Source of the DNA: an uncultured Clostridia bacterium
Lineage (GTDB): Bacteria; Bacillota; Clostridia; Oscillospirales; CAG-382
NCBI GenBank assembly: GCA_947305675.1
Contig: CAMZED010000021.1
Span: forward strand, 1 to 16,641
Direction: 5' to 3'
Length of the DNA: 16,641 bases
Below the pieces are notes generated by a model. It made no database searches. It was not told where the DNA came from and saw only the letters and a program-made list of their open reading frames with translations. Shown here in pieces: positions 13,825 through 16,641 of the stretch. Each line of letters begins with the position of its first letter. The first letter of the stretch is position 1. Both the position numbers and the translations under genes were made by a program.

Positions 13825-15102
13825 TTACAAAGCCGTTATTATTTCCGCGGCGGTCATAAGCACAGCCAAGGCGATAAGCATATCGGGCAGCACCCTTGTT
13901 TTCGGGCGGAAAAGCCTTATTGTCAAAAGTACGAATCCCACCGTAAACAATGCCGGGAGTGCAAAAATCTCGGGCAGGGGTGCCGAAAAAGCGGAAGGAA
14001 TGCTCAAAAGCAATCCGGCCGGCAGGATAATAGACGTGAAAGCGCAGATCGCCGTCGAGACGGTGCCGAAAACGCGCACGCTCACCGGGTGATTCCCGCC
14101 GTCCGCCGCCGGGCAGGTCGACGCCAGAAGAATAAAGAACAATATCGCCGTCAAAATATTCGAAACTCTGAAAACCGCCCTGAACGAGTAAATATCTGCG
14201 CCGCCTATAATTCCCGCCGCGGCGTCTTGCGATACGCCGAAAAAGCGGAAAAATTCACCCCGCGAGATGATAAGGCAGGATACCGCGGCGATTACAGCCG
14301 CCGCCATACCGCAGAAGCGCGCCGCACGGCTGTATTCGGAAACGGAGGATCCCGGCTTTTCAAAGGGAAGGTCCTCTTTTCTCGAATCGACAAAACCGAT
14401 TATGAAAACCGTTACCCAGACCGGGAAGATGATAACGTGGAGCAAATCGTCGCTCAGGAGCGGATATAACGAGATTGAATAAAACGCCGACTCCGATAAC
14501 GAATAAGTCCACGCGACCGCCGTCGCCGCCGCAAGCAGAACGAAAAACACGCGCAGCACGGTGATCCAAAATCCGCGTTTGGCGGAAAAAATCTTTAAAA
14601 ACAGCGATTTAACGCCGATCAAAGCCGATTTTAACAGGGTGAAGAACCTTATCGCGAACCCGCTGTCGGTAATAGGCATTTCCCGCCCGCTGACCGAGCA
14701 AAGCCAAACCGCCGAAAGCATCACCGCGGCGACGAGCAAAAGAACTTTCAGCAAACCGGTTTCCGAACTGTTTTTGACCAACAGACCAAAAACGGCGATC
14801 GCCGCTGCGATGGCGCAGATCACGGCGCGCGGTTTGATGATCGCTCCCGGTTTGCGGACCCAAAAACTCAGGATCGTTTGCAGTCCGATGAACGCCGCGA
14901 CGTATATTATCCGTATGATTGCCAAATTTCCGCCGAACGTCTTAAACAAGGCGTAAACGTTAAGCAAAGACATTGCCGCGACGCAGATAAGCGTGCCTAT
15001 TGTAAAAAATACGTCGCGCGGGCGGACTTTTTTGCGTTTGCGGTCGTTTTCGGCAAATATTTCCTCCGCCGTCAGATTATAATAGTTGTCCTGCACGATC
15101 AT
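13825..15102 (-). CDS. Multipass membrane protein of unknown function
   Basis: A 425-residue protein with about eleven hydrophobic segments (near 31-51, 61-81, 92-110, 117-137, 179-199, 220-240, 262-280, 310-329, 345-368, 376-396 and 405-425). It is preceded by a 30-residue charged cytoplasmic N-terminus (NLTAEEIFAENDRKRKK). Short charged loops such as DSRKEDLPFEKP separate the segments. No transporter, polymerase or ligase signature was recognised. The ATG at 15102 follows AGAGGTGA closely; the GTG two codons later is at a more usual distance from GAGG and is an alternative. It lies 40 bases after folD in the same direction and may be the last gene of the lgt-folD operon. Confidence 0.7.
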   Translation of the reverse strand: MIVQDNYYNLTAEEIFAENDRKRKKVRPRDVFFTIGTLICVAAMSLLNVYALFKTFGGNLAIIRIIYVAAFIGLQTILSFWVRKPGAIIKPRAVICAIAAAIAVFGLLVKNSSETGLLKVLLLVAAVMLSAVWLCSVSGREMPITDSGFAIRFFTLLKSALIGVKSLFLKIFSAKRGFWITVLRVFFVLLAAATAVAWTYSLSESAFYSISLYPLLSDDLLHVIIFPVWVTVFIIGFVDSRKEDLPFEKPGSSVSEYSRAARFCGMAAAVIAAVSCLIISRGEFFRFFGVSQDAAAGIIGGADIYSFRAVFRVSNILTAILFFILLASTCPAADGGNHPVSVRVFGTVSTAICAFTSIILPAGLLLSIPSAFSAPLPEIFALPALFTVGFVLLTIRLFRPKTRVLPDMLIALAVLMTAAEIITAL

Positions 15103-15142
15103 TCACCTCTTTCTTTCGTGCAACTCTGTTCGTCAAAAGAAC

Positions 15143-15988
15143 TCAACAGACGTGCTTTTTATAAGCCGCCAGCGTGTTCTTCATAAGCATTGCAATAGTC
15201 ATCGGACCGACTCCGCCGGGAACGGGGGTGATAAATCCGGCTTTTTCGGCGCAGGAATCAAAATCCACGTCGCCTTTGAGCGCTCCGTCAACCCTTGTAA
15301 TGCCCACGTCGATCAACACCGCGCCGGGTTTGACCATATCTCCGGCGATCATGCCCGGTCTGCCGCACGCCGCCACGATTATATCGGCGTTCTGTGCGAG
15401 GCTTTTAAGATCTTTCGTTTTCGAATGCGCGACAGTCACCGTGCCGTTTTCAGCCAGAAGTAAAGCCGCCATCGGCTTCCCGACGATATTGCTTCTTCCG
15501 ACTACAAGGCAGTTTTTGCCGCAAACCTCAATGCCGTATTCTTTCAACAGCCGCATAACTCCCGCGGGCGTGCAGGGAAGGAATTCCGGGGCGCCCAAAA
15601 AGAGCTTGCCGACGTTTTCGGGATGGAACGCGTCGACGTCCTTCGAAGGATCGATCGCCTTTGTGACGTTCGAGGCGTCTATCTGCCGAGGCAGAGGCAT
15701 TTGTACCAATATCCCGTCCACTTCCGGATCGGAGTTGAGCCGGTTTATAAGTTCGAGAAGTTCGCTCTCGGATGCGTCGCCGCCAAGCAGATATTCAAGC
15801 GAGGTTATTCCGCACAGTTCGCAAGCCTTCTTTTTGTTGCGGACGTAAACCTGCGAAGCCGGATCGTCACCGACAAGCACCACCGCCAGGCTCGGTGCGC
15901 GTTTGCCGCCGGAACACAAAACTTTGATTTCTTCGGCGACCTCTGTTTTAACTTTTGCCGACACGGCTTTTCCGTCAATTACCGTCAT
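15143..15988 (-). CDS. folD: Bifunctional methylenetetrahydrofolate dehydrogenase/cyclohydrolase FolD
   Basis: FolD interconverts 5,10-methylene- and 10-formyl-tetrahydrofolate in one-carbon metabolism, supplying purine and formyl-Met-tRNA synthesis; it is cytoplasmic. The 281-residue length is normal. Catalytic positions are visible: Y48 and K52 in SQVYVRNKKKACE, QMPLP at 96-100, DVDAFHP at 117-123 (alanine where most members have glycine), the NADP loop GRSNIVGKP at 164-172, and PVPGGVGPMTIAML near the C-terminus. The start overlaps the lgt stop by four bases (ATGA on the minus strand), so the two are probably coupled. The ribosome binding site lies in the GA-rich lgt tail and is poor (AGAGA). 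Confidence 0.96.
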   Translation of the reverse strand: MTVIDGKAVSAKVKTEVAEEIKVLCSGGKRAPSLAVVLVGDDPASQVYVRNKKKACELCGITSLEYLLGGDASESELLELINRLNSDPEVDGILVQMPLPRQIDASNVTKAIDPSKDVDAFHPENVGKLFLGAPEFLPCTPAGVMRLLKEYGIEVCGKNCLVVGRSNIVGKPMAALLLAENGTVTVAHSKTKDLKSLAQNADIIVAACGRPGMIAGDMVKPGAVLIDVGITRVDGALKGDVDFDSCAEKAGFITPVPGGVGPMTIAMLMKNTLAAYKKHVC

Positions 15989-16641
15989 AACAATTCGTCT
16001 CTTTCTTCTTCATATTCGTCTTCTTCGTCTTCTTCGTTTGTTTCGGCGCCGGATTCATAAACGCCTTCGAATTCCGGGTCGCCGGTAAGTTCTTCGCGCT
16101 CGGTCGAGGCGGCTGTGACCTCGCTTTCGGCGATATAATCCGATTCATCTTCTATTTGCTCGGAAACGGCGTCGAAATCGATCGCGCCGAGCGCATCGCC
16201 TTCCGATTCCGAAGCAATCTTTGCGGCGGTGAAATTCGCTTTGTATTCCGCAAGTTCCTCGCTTTGCTTCTTTCCGCGGCGATAAAATATAAACGCTGCG
16301 ATTATCGCGCCGATAAAGCACAGCAATCCGACCGCGGCGGAATACTTCAGCCCGGTGCCGAAAACATAACTGCTGTCGACCCTTATCTGCTCGATAGCGA
16401 ACCTTCCGATCCCGTACCATCCGATATAAAGGCAAAATATCTCGCCGTCGAACTTCTTTTTGCGGTAGAAAACGAAAAGAATTATCGCAAGCCCGATCAG
16501 GTTCCAAAGCGATTCGTAAAGAAAGGTGGGGTGGACAAGGTGTTCGCCGGGCAGGATCTTGCCGTCGACTTCCACCTGCTCGATCCACATCCTCCAGGGC
16601 AGGTTTTCGATATCACCGGTGTAGCCGTAGGCTTCCGCGTT
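15985..16641 (-). CDS. lgt: Prolipoprotein diacylglyceryl transferase, C-terminal part with acidic tail
   Basis: Lgt is a membrane enzyme that moves diacylglyceryl from phosphatidylglycerol to the lipobox cysteine of prolipoproteins. The frame is open to the right edge, so the N-terminus and first segments are missing. The visible part starts NAEAYGYTGDIENLPWRM, then has HPTFLYESLWNLIG, a membrane segment, YGIGRFAIEQIRVDS (the conserved YGxGR.xxE.xR.D stretch) and a last membrane segment ending FIFYRRGKK. Beyond this lies an unusual extension of about 97 residues (coded at 15988-16278), rich in Glu and Asp and ending EEDEEDEYEEERDELL. Family members normally stop soon after the last membrane helix. 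The extension is in frame and intact. Confidence 0.93.
   Translation of the reverse strand, partial: NAEAYGYTGDIENLPWRMWIEQVEVDGKILPGEHLVHPTFLYESLWNLIGLAIILFVFYRKKKFDGEIFCLYIGWYGIGRFAIEQIRVDSSYVFGTGLKYSAAVGLLCFIGAIIAAFIFYRRGKKQSEELAEYKANFTAAKIASESEGDALGAIDFDAVSEQIEDESDYIAESEVTAASTEREELTGDPEFEGVYESGAETNEEDEEDEYEEERDELL

Overview
The window is bacterial chromosome, roughly half G+C, most consistent with a Clostridia-type Firmicute. The evidence is strong GGAG-type ribosome binding sites, TTGACA-17-TATAAT promoters, tRNAs with encoded CCA, a LytTR/LiaF-type pair and the gene families present. The species cannot be named from the sequence.

Layout. (1) 1-178, minus: the N-terminus of secA, running off the left edge, divergent from (2) 346-4952, plus: mnmE, mnmG, rsmG and a Nudix hydrolase, a tRNA/rRNA modification operon with its own promoter and an intrinsic terminator at 4962-4993. 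(3) 10221-5000, minus: a compact four-gene operon behind a near-consensus promoter. It encodes a PlsC-type acyltransferase, a GT8 glycosyltransferase, a single chain carrying both a GT8 and a PlsC-type domain, and a GH127-like (DUF1680) protein with no export signal. The first three genes overlap by a few bases. This looks like an undescribed glycan/lipid-modifying pathway.

(4) 10597-12312: two convergent tRNA genes, Val(UAC) on plus and Pro(UGG) on minus, with about 1.46 kb between them that is almost entirely structured non-coding DNA. Reading away from either tRNA one meets repeated modules. Each is an intrinsic terminator followed, after a TTTTTTCA junction, by an array of short hairpins separated by a module-specific linker whose complement separates the hairpins in the other half. 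There are two modules behind tRNA-Val and three behind tRNA-Pro. They fall into three families (linkers GTGATATT/GTTATATT, GGTGAAATC and ATGATG). In all five, the outer arm of the terminator-proximal hairpin has an exact 10-15 base complement in the middle of the array, although the sequence of that arm differs between families. This is the strongest candidate here for something undescribed.

(5) 12427-13733, plus: a LytTR regulator translationally coupled to a LiaF-like membrane protein, a small autoregulatory or envelope-stress type pair, ended by a very long hairpin at 13747-13807. (6) 16641-13825, minus: lgt (its N-terminus is off the right edge), folD, and an unrecognised protein with about eleven membrane segments. 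lgt and folD overlap by 4 bases. Lgt carries an unusual acidic tail of about 97 residues.
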